NCBI RefSeq assembly: GCF_026239675.1
Contig: NZ_JAPIVQ010000003.1
Span: 1 to 64,000, forward strand
From: Pedobacter sp. PLR
Lineage (GTDB): Bacteria; Bacteroidota; Bacteroidia; Sphingobacteriales; Sphingobacteriaceae
Reading direction: 5' to 3'
Length of the DNA: 64,000 bases
This document shows, piece by piece, positions 15,643 to 24,836 of the stretch (the first letter of the stretch is position 1; each line of letters starts with the position of its first letter). The notes under the pieces are model-generated. The model worked only from the letters and a program-made list of their open reading frames with translations. It was not told where the DNA came from and searched no databases. The translations under genes and the position numbers were made by a program.

Positions 15643-18444
15643 ATGAATAACGAAATCGATAAAGATCCACATCAACATATAATCATAAAGGGTGCCAGAG
15701 TCCATAATTTGAAGAATATAGACGTCGCAATCCCTAAAAATAAACTGGTGGTCATCACCGGGATGTCGGGCTCAGGGAAATCATCCTTAGCTTTCGATAC
15801 GCTATATGCCGAAGGGCAAAGGCGTTATGTAGAAAGTCTTTCTTCCTATGCCCGTCAATTTATGGGCCGGATGAATAAGCCGGATGTGGATTATATTAAA
15901 GGAATTGCACCGGCGATTGCAATTGAGCAAAAGGTAATCACTTCAAATCCGAGGTCTACAGTAGGCACTTCTACAGAAATTTACGATTATTTGAAATTAT
16001 TGTTTTCCAGAATAGGCAAAACATTTTCACCGGTATCCGGTGAAATCGTAAAAAAAGATACGGTCAGCACAGTGGTGGATTTTATTTCTGGTTTGGAGCT
16101 GGAAAGCGCAGTCACGATTTTTTGTCCGCTGTTTCCGCACAACAACAGGTCGATTAAAGAAGAATTGGCAGTGTTACTTCAAAAAGGTTTTCTGAGAATC
16201 TTCTATAAAGGAGAAATTTTGAAAATTGAGGGCGTGCTTGAAGATGCTTCATTTGAAGATTTTGAACTATCGGATTCGGATACTGTAAGAATTCTGATTG
16301 ACAGGATTGTGGTGAATACTGATGATGAAACGCTGAGCCGCATTGCAGATTCCGTACAAACTGCATTTTTCGAAGGAAAAGGTGACCTGTATGTAGAGCA
16401 TAATGGCAAGTCGAATCATTTTTGTGATCGTTTTGAACTTGATGGCATACGTTTCGATGAGCCTACTCCAAATTTTTTCAGTTTCAACAACCCTTATGGG
16501 GCTTGCAAAAGATGTGAAGGTTATGGAAATGTGATCGGAATTGATGAAGATCTGGTTATTCCTGATAAGAGCAAAAGCTTATATGACAATGCAATCGCGC
16601 CATGGCGTGGAGAAAAAATGCGCGAGTGGTTGAATAAACTGATCAAAAGCGCAGATAAATTTGACTTTCCTATTCATCGCTCTTTTAATGAACTTACGGA
16701 AGAGCAGCAAAGATTAATCTGGACAGGAAACAAGTATTTCGGCGGATTAGATGCCTTCTTTAAAGAATTGGAAGAGCAGGCTTTTAAAATTCAATACCGC
16801 GTAATGTTGTCCAGGTATCGAGGAAAAACGGTATGTCCGGACTGTAAAGGATCCAGGTTACGTAAAGACGCGTCTTATGTAAAGATCAACGGCAGGTCAA
16901 TTATTGATGTGGTATTGATGCCTTTGGAAACTATCCTTGACTTCTTCAACCATTTGGAACTGTCATCAAATGATACAAAGATTGCAAAAAGACTATTGGC
17001 AGAAATTGTTAACCGCGTATTGTTCCTGAACAATGTCGGTTTGGGCTACCTGACTTTAAACAGGTTGTCCAATACCTTGTCTGGTGGAGAATCGCAAAGA
17101 ATCAACCTTGCTACTTCTTTAGGGAGTAGTTTAGTAGGCTCTATCTATGTTTTAGATGAGCCTAGCATCGGTTTACATCCGAGAGACACGAATAAACTGA
17201 TCGAAGTACTCCTTTCTTTGAGAAATGTTGGAAACACTGTTTTGGTGGTAGAGCATGAAGAGGAAATGATGAAAGCTGCCGACCATATTATAGATATAGG
17301 TCCGGAAGCGGGTACCCATGGTGGTCACCTGGTTTTCAGCGGGACCTATAAAGAAATTGTAAAAGATAAAAACAGTCTTACCGGACGTTACTTGTCTGGC
17401 GTAGAAAAGATAACGATTCCTACACATAGAAGGGCATGGAAAGACCATGTACTGATCAAAGGTGCAAGGGAAAACAACCTGAAAAATATTGATGTTAAAT
17501 TTCCTTTAGGCGTTTTCACTGTGGTGAGTGGCGTTTCAGGAAGTGGAAAAACCAGTTTGATCAAAAAGATCCTTTACCCCGCTTTACAAAAAGCGATAGG
17601 CAATTATGCTGGTGAGCAAACCGGTGCTTATGATGGGATTTATGGCGATTATGAATTGGTGAGTCAGGTGGAAATGGTAGATCAGAATCCGATAGGAAGA
17701 TCATCCAGATCGAACCCGGTTACCTATGTAAAAGCCTGGGATGATGTAAGAGCACTGTTTTCAGCCTTACCTGCCTCAAAAGCTGCCGGACTAAAACCTG
17801 CGGCATTCTCTTTCAATGTAGAAGGCGGTCGATGCGATGTTTGTCAGGGAGAAGGGGAAGTGAAGATCGAGATGCAATTCATGGCCGACATTTATCTTCC
17901 TTGCGAAGCTTGTGGCGGAAGAAGGTTTAAACAACAAGTGCTCGACATCACGTATAATGAGAAAAACGTAGCGGATATCCTGGACATGACCATTGATGAG
18001 GCGGTAGCTTTTTTCAAAGGAGAGCCTAAGATTTTAACCAAATTACAGCCATTGGTTGATGTTGGTTTGGGTTACGTTCACCTGGGGCAATCTTCAAATA
18101 CTTTATCAGGTGGAGAAGCACAGCGTATCAAATTAGCTTCATTTTTGATCAAAGGAAACAATGCAAACAAGACCTTGTTCATCTTTGATGAACCGACTAC
18201 TGGTCTGCATTTTCACGACATCAAGAAACTACTGATCGCTTTAAATACATTGATAGAACAGGGGAATACGATTCTGGTGATCGAGCATAATATGGATATG
18301 ATTAAATCGGCAGATTGGATCATTGACATAGGTCCCGAGGGTGGCGATAAAGGTGGGAATGTTGTTTTTGAAGGGACACCAGAAGACCTGGTTTCCGCTA
18401 ATTCATCATATACAGCGAAGTATTTATCAGCACACATGAAATAA
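15643..18444 (+). CDS. uvrA: Excinuclease ABC subunit A
   Basis: Damage-recognition ATPase of nucleotide excision repair, loading UvrB. The 933-residue product has two ABC modules: Walker A GMSGSGKS at 40-47, signature [10 protein letters not shown], Walker [14 protein letters not shown]; then GVSGSGKTS near 625, [10 protein letters not shown] and FDEPTTGLH. The second zinc module is complete (CDVC ... CEAC). The first, in signature domain I, lacks its first Cys pair: where the family has CPxCG before FSFNNP, this copy has [11 protein letters not shown], although GACKRC is kept. It may be one of two UvrA paralogues, as is common in Bacteroidota. Confidence 0.95.
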   Translation: MNNEIDKDPHQHIIIKGARVHNLKNIDVAIPKNKLVVITGMSGSGKSSLAFDTLYAEGQRRYVESLSSYARQFMGRMNKPDVDYIKGIAPAIAIEQKVITSNPRSTVGTSTEIYDYLKLLFSRIGKTFSPVSGEIVKKDTVSTVVDFISGLELESAVTIFCPLFPHNNRSIKEELAVLLQKGFLRIFYKGEILKIEGVLEDASFEDFELSDSDTVRILIDRIVVNTDDETLSRIADSVQTAFFEGKGDLYVEHNGKSNHFCDRFELDGIRFDEPTPNFFSFNNPYGACKRCEGYGNVIGIDEDLVIPDKSKSLYDNAIAPWRGEKMREWLNKLIKSADKFDFPIHRSFNELTEEQQRLIWTGNKYFGGLDAFFKELEEQAFKIQYRVMLSRYRGKTVCPDCKGSRLRKDASYVKINGRSIIDVVLMPLETILDFFNHLELSSNDTKIAKRLLAEIVNRVLFLNNVGLGYLTLNRLSNTLSGGESQRINLATSLGSSLVGSIYVLDEPSIGLHPRDTNKLIEVLLSLRNVGNTVLVVEHEEEMMKAADHIIDIGPEAGTHGGHLVFSGTYKEIVKDKNSLTGRYLSGVEKITIPTHRRAWKDHVLIKGARENNLKNIDVKFPLGVFTVVSGVSGSGKTSLIKKILYPALQKAIGNYAGEQTGAYDGIYGDYELVSQVEMVDQNPIGRSSRSNPVTYVKAWDDVRALFSALPASKAAGLKPAAFSFNVEGGRCDVCQGEGEVKIEMQFMADIYLPCEACGGRRFKQQVLDITYNEKNVADILDMTIDEAVAFFKGEPKILTKLQPLVDVGLGYVHLGQSSNTLSGGEAQRIKLASFLIKGNNANKTLFIFDEPTTGLHFHDIKKLLIALNTLIEQGNTILVIEHNMDMIKSADWIIDIGPEGGDKGGNVVFEGTPEDLVSANSSYTAKYLSAHMK

Positions 18445-18447
18445 TTG

Positions 18448-18456
18448 TATCTTCGC
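18448..18456 (+). promoter_or_regulatory. -7 element abutting the LysE-family start
   Basis: TATCTTCGC fits the TAnnTTCGC variant and lies 2 nt before the ATG at 18459. Transcription from here would give a leaderless mRNA. Confidence 0.45.
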
Positions 18457-18458
18457 GC

Positions 18459-19079
18459 ATGCTTTTTTTAACACTCTTTTTAGGGATAATTTTGAACATG
18501 GTTGGATATATTCCTCCTGGAAATATCAACCTTACAGTAGTTCAAATTACGATTACCCGGGGAATCAGACAGGCACTTTATTTTATTGGTGCCTTCTCTG
18601 CGATAGAAATACTTTTCACTTTTGGTGTGATGAGATTTGTGCAGTGGCTTTCCAGTGAAATTCAGTTAGGGAGTATTATTGATGTACTCATGGTCTTTAT
18701 GTTTGGGATTCTGGGCGTTATCACCTGGAGATCAAGGAAAGAAATGCCTAAGGCTGATTATTCAAAAAAAGACAGTATAAAATATGGAATGCTGCTTGGG
18801 GTGGTTAATCCAATGCAAATTCCATATTGGTTATTTGTGGGAACTTATCTGATTTCTAAAGAATGGATCGACATTGGTTACCTGTCTTTAACGGTTTTCA
18901 GTATTGGATCCGGTATCGGTGCAGGGCTTGCTTTATACGGTTTTGCGCGTTTTGCTCAATATATACAGGAGAAATTCACTTTAAGTAGCTATGTGGTGAG
19001 CAAAGGTATTGCCTTGTTGTTTTTTGCATTGTCAGCTTATCACATTGTTAAACTCATCTATATTTATGGGTTCAAATAA
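18459..19079 (+). CDS. LysE/RhtB-family exporter
   Basis: A 206-residue integral membrane protein with six likely helices. The opening GIILNMVGYIPPGNINLTVVQITITRG matches the LysE family signature, where PPGP (here PPGN) precedes the substrate-binding turn. Families of this kind export amino acids or other small metabolites. The central NPMQIPYWLF corresponds to the family's NPK segment in helix 4. It follows uvrA by 14 bases but has its own candidate promoter. Substrate unknown. Confidence 0.85.
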   Translation: MLFLTLFLGIILNMVGYIPPGNINLTVVQITITRGIRQALYFIGAFSAIEILFTFGVMRFVQWLSSEIQLGSIIDVLMVFMFGILGVITWRSRKEMPKADYSKKDSIKYGMLLGVVNPMQIPYWLFVGTYLISKEWIDIGYLSLTVFSIGSGIGAGLALYGFARFAQYIQEKFTLSSYVVSKGIALLFFALSAYHIVKLIYIYGFK

Positions 19080-19155
19080 ATAATACGTCTGTGACACGGC
19101 TAAGAAAACATATCTATGGCATTAAATAAGTAAATTCTCTACGGCAGCAGGTAGG

Positions 19156-19183
19156 AGCACATAGCTATCAGTACCTATGTGCT
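19156..19183. terminator. Hairpin downstream of the LysE-family gene
   Basis: AGCACATAG and CTATGTGCT form a 9-bp stem around a 10-nt loop. There is no strong T run, so it may be a weak terminator or another RNA structure. Confidence 0.4.
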
Positions 19184-19244
19184 TGCTTATGAAAACAGCG
19201 TCTCCTTCAAATGAGTGAGCATCAAATGAGTAAAAAGTTTAAGC

Positions 19245-19296
19245 ACTTTAAGGAGTACTAAAACTTTGAAACTTTAAGGGAGGACTAAAGTTTTAT
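19245..19296. repeat. Two 26-bp imperfect tandem repeats
   Basis: Units starting ACTTTAAGGAGTACTAAA at 19245 and ACTTTAAGGGAGGACTAAAG at 19271 lie head to tail. The second unit runs into the stop codon of the DUF2157 gene. A shorter repeat, TCAAATGAGT, occurs twice just upstream (19207-19230). Confidence 0.6.
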
Positions 19297-20636
19297 TGCT
19301 TTAAAAATTCAAGGTTCCATATCTTTTCGGCTCTTCTTCCGATGATCCAGAAGGAGGCTGCAAGAACGCAAAAGAAAAGTGCCTTATGCCAGCTGTCCCA
19401 GAAATATTCAAAATAACGAGTGTAGAGGTTGATGAAAAGAAAGGTAATGCCGAATTCTCTGGCAATATCATCCCGGTATTTTAAGCCAACAAACATACTG
19501 ATCACGCAGGCTGCCGCAGAAATGATGGCCCAATAGAATAAACTGAGTTGTTTTACGCCATACCATTCTGATAATGTTCCGAAATTTCCAAATACAGAAA
19601 GCAACCAGAGGGAGAAAAACAGATACATCATTCCTATGATATAAGTGACCTGGAAAAAGTGACCTATGCTTCTATTGGAAGGCATTAGACCTGCATCCTT
19701 CTTTGCTGATTTTGTGGTCCGACCTACTGAATTTGTGGCCTGATCTATTGAGTTTGTGGACTGTTCCACAGAATTAACTGTCTCATCGGCAGATTTGCCC
19801 CCCTCATTTATGGAATGAACTGGATGTTTTACAGGTTTATCTGTTGTATTGGCCAATATAACTGAAGCGCTCATTGACAGATCTACGGAATTGGTATCAG
19901 TTGAGGAAACAGCCGCGGAACCAGGTTTAGTCCTCTTCGTTTTTTTGCCAAATAAAGAAAAGTTATTGATCGTATCAGCAGAACCTTTCATAAGGAAAGA
20001 AAGAGCGGTCAGTACCAGGCCAAAGCACACAAAGCGCAGTGGGTAGTTCATTCCTATAAAATACCAGTTTCCTCTCGATAGATAACCACTTTCTGTTCCG
20101 AACCAGGCACCGAGGGAAATCAACATAAAGGCCCAGATCAGCCTGGATTGAAAAATATAAGCCAGAATGCCATAAATGAATACTGCAATCAGCAGCAGCA
20201 GGGAAAAGTGAGTGCCACCGGCATGAATGGCTTTTCCTAAATAAGCAATCGAATTGGCGGTGAGCATAACAGCTGTAAATACAAGTGCTTCATTGCTAAA
20301 TACCTGTTGTGACTGTGTCTTTTTTCTTTTGAAACTAAGAAAATAAAGATAACCGGCAGCAATTGCAGAAAGCAGACTGATGACGCCATCAGAGGTTTCA
20401 TATAAGCTTTCGAGGTAATGGAGTACTACATTGTCTACCAGTAATGCGCCGAGCGAGATTACCCCACAAGCCATAGCAATCCAAAACGAGTACTGCGCTA
20501 ACCTTCTCCAGTCAAAATGTTTCGTTTCATAACTGTTGCGTAACTTTTCCACATCAGCCGGACTCAGTAACTTTTTTTCCTGCCAATGTTCCAGCATCTC
20601 CTCTAAAAACTCACTTTTTTCGGAATCTATTTTCAT
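19293..20636 (-). CDS. DUF2157 domain membrane protein with a heptapeptide-repeat insert
   Basis: A 447-residue protein opening with the DUF2157 domain (helical cytosolic start, LLSPADVEKLRNSYE, then RLAQYSFWIAMACGVISLGA) and about eight membrane helices in total. Between helices, residues about 240-315, is a hydrophilic Ser/Thr/Asn/Lys-rich insert with a seven-residue repeat: KSADETV, NSVEQST, NSIDQAT, NSVGRTT, KSAKKDA. The insert looks like recent 21-bp repeat growth. DUF2157 proteins have no known activity. Tandem repeats also lie on both sides of the gene. Confidence 0.8.
   Translation of the reverse strand: MKIDSEKSEFLEEMLEHWQEKKLLSPADVEKLRNSYETKHFDWRRLAQYSFWIAMACGVISLGALLVDNVVLHYLESLYETSDGVISLLSAIAAGYLYFLSFKRKKTQSQQVFSNEALVFTAVMLTANSIAYLGKAIHAGGTHFSLLLLIAVFIYGILAYIFQSRLIWAFMLISLGAWFGTESGYLSRGNWYFIGMNYPLRFVCFGLVLTALSFLMKGSADTINNFSLFGKKTKRTKPGSAAVSSTDTNSVDLSMSASVILANTTDKPVKHPVHSINEGGKSADETVNSVEQSTNSIDQATNSVGRTTKSAKKDAGLMPSNRSIGHFFQVTYIIGMMYLFFSLWLLSVFGNFGTLSEWYGVKQLSLFYWAIISAAACVISMFVGLKYRDDIAREFGITFLFINLYTRYFEYFWDSWHKALFFCVLAASFWIIGRRAEKIWNLEFLKQ
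19692..19805 (-). repeat. 21-bp in-frame tandem repeats inside the DUF2157 gene
   Basis: At least five imperfect 21-bp units, for example GATTTTGTGGTCC, GAATTTGTGGCCT and GAGTTTGTGGACT on the plus strand, encode the seven-residue repeat NSV-x-x-x-T and its variants. Confidence 0.75.
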
Positions 20637-20784
20637 TAAAATGTATTAAGGCTTTTAAAAAGTATAATGCTAAATTACGCTTATAAACGATTTATCGTAT
20701 AGTGATTTGGATTTAATTGTTTTTCGCAGCGAAATAGCCCTCTTCAATAGTTCCTGTTCTTGAAGTTGGCAGATAATACTGCCT

Positions 20785-20990
20785 TGTAAAATGCTTTCTA
20801 AGAATTCTGCTCAATATAAATACCCCTTGATTAAGTCAATCAGATCAGTCCTGTAAAATGCTTTTTAAACTGCTGCTCGGTACAAATACCCCCTGAATTA
20901 AGTCAACCAGAACAATCTAATAAAATGCTTATAAATTTGCGGCAATACGATCTCATAAAAATGCCCCCAAAAAAGTCAGAAACTTTTTTG
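20785..20990. repeat. 67-bp imperfect tandem repeats, three units
   Basis: The marker TAAAATGCTT recurs at 20787, 20854 and 20921, exactly 67 bp apart each time, and AAATACCCC...AAGTCA recurs at the matching place. Unit three is diverged and its end forms the left arm of the strong hairpin at 20960. The rest of 20637-20784 is AT-rich with nothing else seen. Confidence 0.75.
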
Positions 20991-20998
20991 GGGGCATT
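20960..20998. terminator. Long perfect hairpin downstream of the Kef-type gene
   Basis: A 17-bp perfect stem, AATGCCCCCAAAAAAGT with ACTTTTTTGGGGGCATT, around a 5-nt loop. It lies 46 bases beyond the stop codon of the minus-strand antiporter gene and should end that transcript. It lacks a long T run on the outside. Confidence 0.7.
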
Positions 20999-21044
20999 GC
21001 AAATTTTTTGTGGGCTTTGCAGCCATCAGGATGAAAATTTCCGG

Positions 21045-23270
21045 TTAATTGAATAACTCCGGAACCTTCTTACTGTTACCTACAATCCACACAATATCTT
21101 CATTTTCAAAGATCAGATTCGAATCCGGATTTAAAATTCTTTCTCCTTGTCTCTCCACGCCAACAACCAGTCCCTGCGTTTTTTCTCTGATTCCAGAGCT
21201 ACGAATACTCTGTCCATATACCGGAGAGCTACTCGTGATCACAATCTTTTGAAGAGTCATGTCTTTTTTAGGGAAGTTGGATTCCTCCAGTAATTCTTCT
21301 TTTATCCCTTCAAATAAAGGTTTGATAGCGGCCAGCTGATCATCCGTACCGATCACCAGAACCTTATCATTCGGATACAATCTCTCATCTCTTCCCGGCG
21401 TAGGAATCATGATTTTCCCGCGTTCAATTAAAGCGATATTGATCCCATATTTTTCTCTGATGGACAAATCGATTAATGTTTTGCCGACAAGTTCCGATTC
21501 CGGAGCCACTACCAGTTCGGCAAGGTGGGTATCCCAGGGCAGGATTTCCGGTTGTTCGTTTTGCTTTTCACGTGCATTCAGGTTCAACAGGAACCTACTT
21601 TCCATCTTATTATAGAAACCTTGTAGTTTTCTGGAGAAGATGAACATGCCCAGGATAATCAATGCAATGGCCACTACTACGGCGATCCAGTTGCTGTAGA
21701 ACTGGTAGATCAGGAAGCCGACAAAGAATAAGGCTAATGAAATCCTCAACACCTCTAAAGCCACCAATGGGCCACGTGTATATTTCTTATTCAACCATAA
21801 ATGCGAATAAGCTTTTTTCTCTATTTTTCTAATTGCCAATGCCCATAAGAAAGGCGTCATAATGATCAATGTCAGGATTAAACTGATGATAATTCCATTG
21901 TGACCATTGATGATGTTTTTAGTAATAAAAGGTTGCAGGTATTTTGAACCCAGGAAAACGATGGCAATAAGAATTACCGAGTGAATGATCGTATTGAAAG
22001 TATAAGACTTCAACAATACTTTCCAGTCGCTCATAGTTGTAATACCAGCCGTACTTGAACTGTATCTATTGATCGCTTCCACCCATCTTTTCGGCAGCGT
22101 TCGTTCCAGAAAATTGTAAAAAGGTTCAGAGGCCTGAATTAAATAAGGGGTCGTAAACGTAGTAATTGCAGATACGGCTACCGCGATAGGGTATAGGAAA
22201 TCACTGGTTACTTTTAGTGTTAAACCTAGCGTGGCAATAATAAATGAAAACTCTCCGATTTGCGCCAGACTCAAACCTGTTTGTACGGAAGTTTTTAATG
22301 GCTGACCAGAAAGTAGTGCCCCCATACCAGAGCTCAGGAACTTTCCTAAAATCGTAGCTACAGTAATCACCAAAATTGGAACCGCATAATCGATCAGGAT
22401 ACTTGGATTGATCATCATCCCTACGGATACGAAAAATATCGCTGCAAAAAGATCTTTTACTGATTTTGTCAGGTGTTCTATACGTTCAGCCTGCGTGGTT
22501 TCTGCTAAGATGGAGCCCATGATAAAGGCACCAAGGGCAGGGGAGAACCCTACTTTAACGGCCAATAGCACCATCAATAAACACAAAGCAATGGATACAA
22601 TCAGCATGGTCTCATCATTCATCAGTTTCTTTGTTGCTTTCAGGAAAGTAGGCACTAAGAAGATACCGCCAATGAACCATAAAATCAGGAAGAAACCTAG
22701 TTTTAAAATAGAGATCAGCATGTCGGCACCGGCAAACTGCTGACTCACGGCAAGGGTAGACAACAATACCAATAACAAAATGGCTACTAAATCTTCTACA
22801 ATCAGGACGCCGAAAACCAATCCGGCGAACTTCTTATGTTTCACGCCAAGCTCTTCAAATGCACGTATAATGATTGTAGTAGAAGAAACAGAAAGGATAC
22901 CCCCAAGGAAGATACTATCCATCGTAGACCAGCCCATGGCCATTCCGGCGGCAAAACCAATCAACAACATAAAGACAACCTCTACGATGGCGGTAATGGA
23001 GGCGGAACCTCCAACCTTTACCAGCTTTTTGAAACTGAATTCCAGTCCTAAGCTAAAAAGTAAGAAGATTACACCAATTTCCGCCCAGATGGTGATGCTG
23101 GCATTATCGGTAACAGTAGGGATAAAGTTGATATGTGGGCCAACCAGTAGTCCGGCGAGGATATAACCCAATACCAGTGGTTGTTTAATTTTTTTAAATA
23201 ACAGGGTAGTGATCGCAGCTGCGGCAAGTATTAAACCTAAGTCGGTGATTAATACGGGTAAATGTATCAT
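21045..23270 (-). CDS. Kef-type CPA2 cation:proton antiporter with two RCK_C domains
   Basis: A 741-residue inner-membrane protein. Residues 1-390 form the Na+/H+ exchanger domain of the CPA2 family (LLFSLGLEFSFKKL, GAFIMGSILAET, LAQIGEFSFI). A second membrane block lies at about 410-545. The C-terminus has two TrkA-C (RCK_C) domains at about 575-645 and 660-735, each with the GKTLIDLSIREK.G or GQSIRSSGIREKT pattern. There is no NAD-binding RCK_N domain, unlike KefB/KefC. It probably exchanges K+ or Na+ for H+ under control of a small ligand at the RCK_C domains. Confidence 0.9.
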   Translation of the reverse strand: MIHLPVLITDLGLILAAAAITTLLFKKIKQPLVLGYILAGLLVGPHINFIPTVTDNASITIWAEIGVIFLLFSLGLEFSFKKLVKVGGSASITAIVEVVFMLLIGFAAGMAMGWSTMDSIFLGGILSVSSTTIIIRAFEELGVKHKKFAGLVFGVLIVEDLVAILLLVLLSTLAVSQQFAGADMLISILKLGFFLILWFIGGIFLVPTFLKATKKLMNDETMLIVSIALCLLMVLLAVKVGFSPALGAFIMGSILAETTQAERIEHLTKSVKDLFAAIFFVSVGMMINPSILIDYAVPILVITVATILGKFLSSGMGALLSGQPLKTSVQTGLSLAQIGEFSFIIATLGLTLKVTSDFLYPIAVAVSAITTFTTPYLIQASEPFYNFLERTLPKRWVEAINRYSSSTAGITTMSDWKVLLKSYTFNTIIHSVILIAIVFLGSKYLQPFITKNIINGHNGIIISLILTLIIMTPFLWALAIRKIEKKAYSHLWLNKKYTRGPLVALEVLRISLALFFVGFLIYQFYSNWIAVVVAIALIILGMFIFSRKLQGFYNKMESRFLLNLNAREKQNEQPEILPWDTHLAELVVAPESELVGKTLIDLSIREKYGINIALIERGKIMIPTPGRDERLYPNDKVLVIGTDDQLAAIKPLFEGIKEELLEESNFPKKDMTLQKIVITSSSPVYGQSIRSSGIREKTQGLVVGVERQGERILNPDSNLIFENEDIVWIVGNSKKVPELFN

Positions 23271-23329
23271 ATAAAATGTGTTTTTTTAAAGTTATGAAAT
23301 AATATCGATCAGATTTCGACGATTTTTAA

Positions 23330-23692
23330 CTACCAAAAAACATGCTTAGGATACAGAAAATTGAAAATATATGAATACCCAAAATTCTGAAATACATGAT
23401 AAGTCCTGATGACCACCAGGGGGATATATAAAGTTTTATCGGTTCCTCTTAGAAAGAACCAGGGGGTAATGGAATGCTTTTGTGTTGGATGACTGATATA
23501 GGTAAGGTCTTCCAAAAACGCCTTCTTTAGAGAAGTACGATCTTTAGAAAGTGGATTTAGGTAATGCTTTTTGGTGTTGAAATTGGATTTGCTCACATAA
23601 GGGCTTACCTGAGCTACACCTTTTCCTTGTGCGGTTTGCAAGGAAATTACCTGGCTGAAAACGAAAAATATAGCAGATAACAAAAGCCTCAT
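23330..23692 (-). CDS. Small secreted protein, unknown
   Basis: A 120-residue protein with a clear signal peptide (MRLLLSAIFFVFSQVISLQTAQG region). The mature part is basic and aromatic, ending in FNFLYPKHVFW. It stands between ribF and the Kef-type antiporter on the same strand, with terminators or gaps on both sides. No known domain is recognised. Codon use looks ordinary, so I take it as a real gene with moderate confidence. Confidence 0.55.
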   Translation of the reverse strand: MRLLLSAIFFVFSQVISLQTAQGKGVAQVSPYVSKSNFNTKKHYLNPLSKDRTSLKKAFLEDLTYISHPTQKHSITPWFFLRGTDKTLYIPLVVIRTYHVFQNFGYSYIFNFLYPKHVFW

Positions 23693-23711
23693 TGAGGTAA
23701 ATATAGCAAAA

Positions 23712-23742
23712 AAAAGCCTTTTTTCGTAGTAAAAAGGCTTTT
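23712..23742. terminator. ribF terminator
   Basis: A 12-bp stem AAAAGCCTTTTT / AAAAAGGCTTTT with a 7-nt loop, 10 bases beyond the ribF stop on the minus strand, flanked by A/T runs on both sides. Confidence 0.8.
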
Positions 23743-23751
23743 AAATGCCGT

Positions 23752-24687
23752 TTATTTCCTTTTTTCGAAATAAGCGAGTGTATCTAATTTATCCTGATGA
23801 AGTTGGATTTTAAGCGTTTCCAAGCCGGTAAATTTCACATCATGGCGTAAAAACTCCAGGAAAGTCATCGTAATATACTGACCATAGATTTCCTTGTTGA
23901 AGTCAAAAATGTTCACCTCAATGTTTCTGGTCATCCCATTGATTGTTGGACGTTGTCCGATATAGGCCATTCCTTTATAAGACTCGCTGCCCATATCGAT
24001 GGTAACCGCATAAATACCATCCGAAGGGATCAGTTTATAGGTTTCTTCCAGAAAAATATTAGCAGTTGGAAAACCGATCGTACGACCGATTTTATCGCCT
24101 TTAATGACTCTGCCATGGATAGAGAAATTATAGCCCAGGTAGTTTGCCGCCAATGCCACTTCGCCATTCAGTAATGCTTTTCTGATTTTTGTAGAGCTCA
24201 CGCCCACATCATCTATATCCTGTTCTGCGATTTCTTCGATTTTATAATCGAATTGTTTGGATAACATTTCCAGTTCCTGCATGCCACCTTTCCGGTCTTT
24301 CCCAAAGCGATGGTCGTAACCTACAATCAGCTGTTTAATGCCTATCGTGTCCACTAAAATATTTTTAATGTAATCACCAGGGCTAAGGTTGGAAAAGTCT
24401 CTGGTGAAAGGCGTGATGATCAAATGATCTACGCCTAGTCCGGTAAGTATCTTTATTTTTTCATCTATAGTATTGATCAGTTTCAAATCCTGGTTCTCGG
24501 GATCAATGATCATTCTTGGGTGAGGAAAAAAGGTTAAGATCACACTCTCGCCACCGGTAGATTTTGCCAGTTCACAAAGTCTTTTGATGATTTTCTGATG
24601 CCCGTAATGTACCCCGTCGAAAGTTCCTATGGTGGCAACGGCATTGTCTAATTTTTTAAACTCAGAAAGATGGTGATATGTTTTCAT
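23752..24687 (-). CDS. ribF: Bifunctional riboflavin kinase / FAD synthetase
   Basis: Converts riboflavin to FMN and then to FAD. The 311-residue product is full length: the FAD synthetase half (1-180) has GTFDGVHYGHQ at 21-31, the nucleotidyltransferase HxGH-like motif, and VSSTKIRKAL; the kinase half (185-305) has GRTIGFPTAN, with the Thr/Asn ligands of Mg-ATP, and the catalytic Glu in NIEVNIFDF. The upstream 149 bases (24688-24836) show a degenerate 18-bp direct repeat (TTGCTGCAGGTTT / TTGCTGTAGGTTT) and no FMN riboswitch. Confidence 0.96.
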   Translation of the reverse strand: MKTYHHLSEFKKLDNAVATIGTFDGVHYGHQKIIKRLCELAKSTGGESVILTFFPHPRMIIDPENQDLKLINTIDEKIKILTGLGVDHLIITPFTRDFSNLSPGDYIKNILVDTIGIKQLIVGYDHRFGKDRKGGMQELEMLSKQFDYKIEEIAEQDIDDVGVSSTKIRKALLNGEVALAANYLGYNFSIHGRVIKGDKIGRTIGFPTANIFLEETYKLIPSDGIYAVTIDMGSESYKGMAYIGQRPTINGMTRNIEVNIFDFNKEIYGQYITMTFLEFLRHDVKFTGLETLKIQLHQDKLDTLAYFEKRK

Positions 24688-24836
24688 CAGCTTGTTTTAA
24701 GATTTTTATTGTTGCTGCAGGTTTATTATTGCTGTAGGTTTTGATGCCTGGTTGTTTCATCTTGTCTATCAATTGAGCGTTCCAGTGTTCATCATCGGCT
24801 CAATTTAAATTTCCGGTTAATGAGGAAAGTTAACCG

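Noticed and set aside
22780..23166. 128-codon plus-strand frame inside the Kef-type gene
   Set aside because: Antisense shadow of a strongly conserved membrane-protein gene; low-complexity Lys/Pro/Thr composition.
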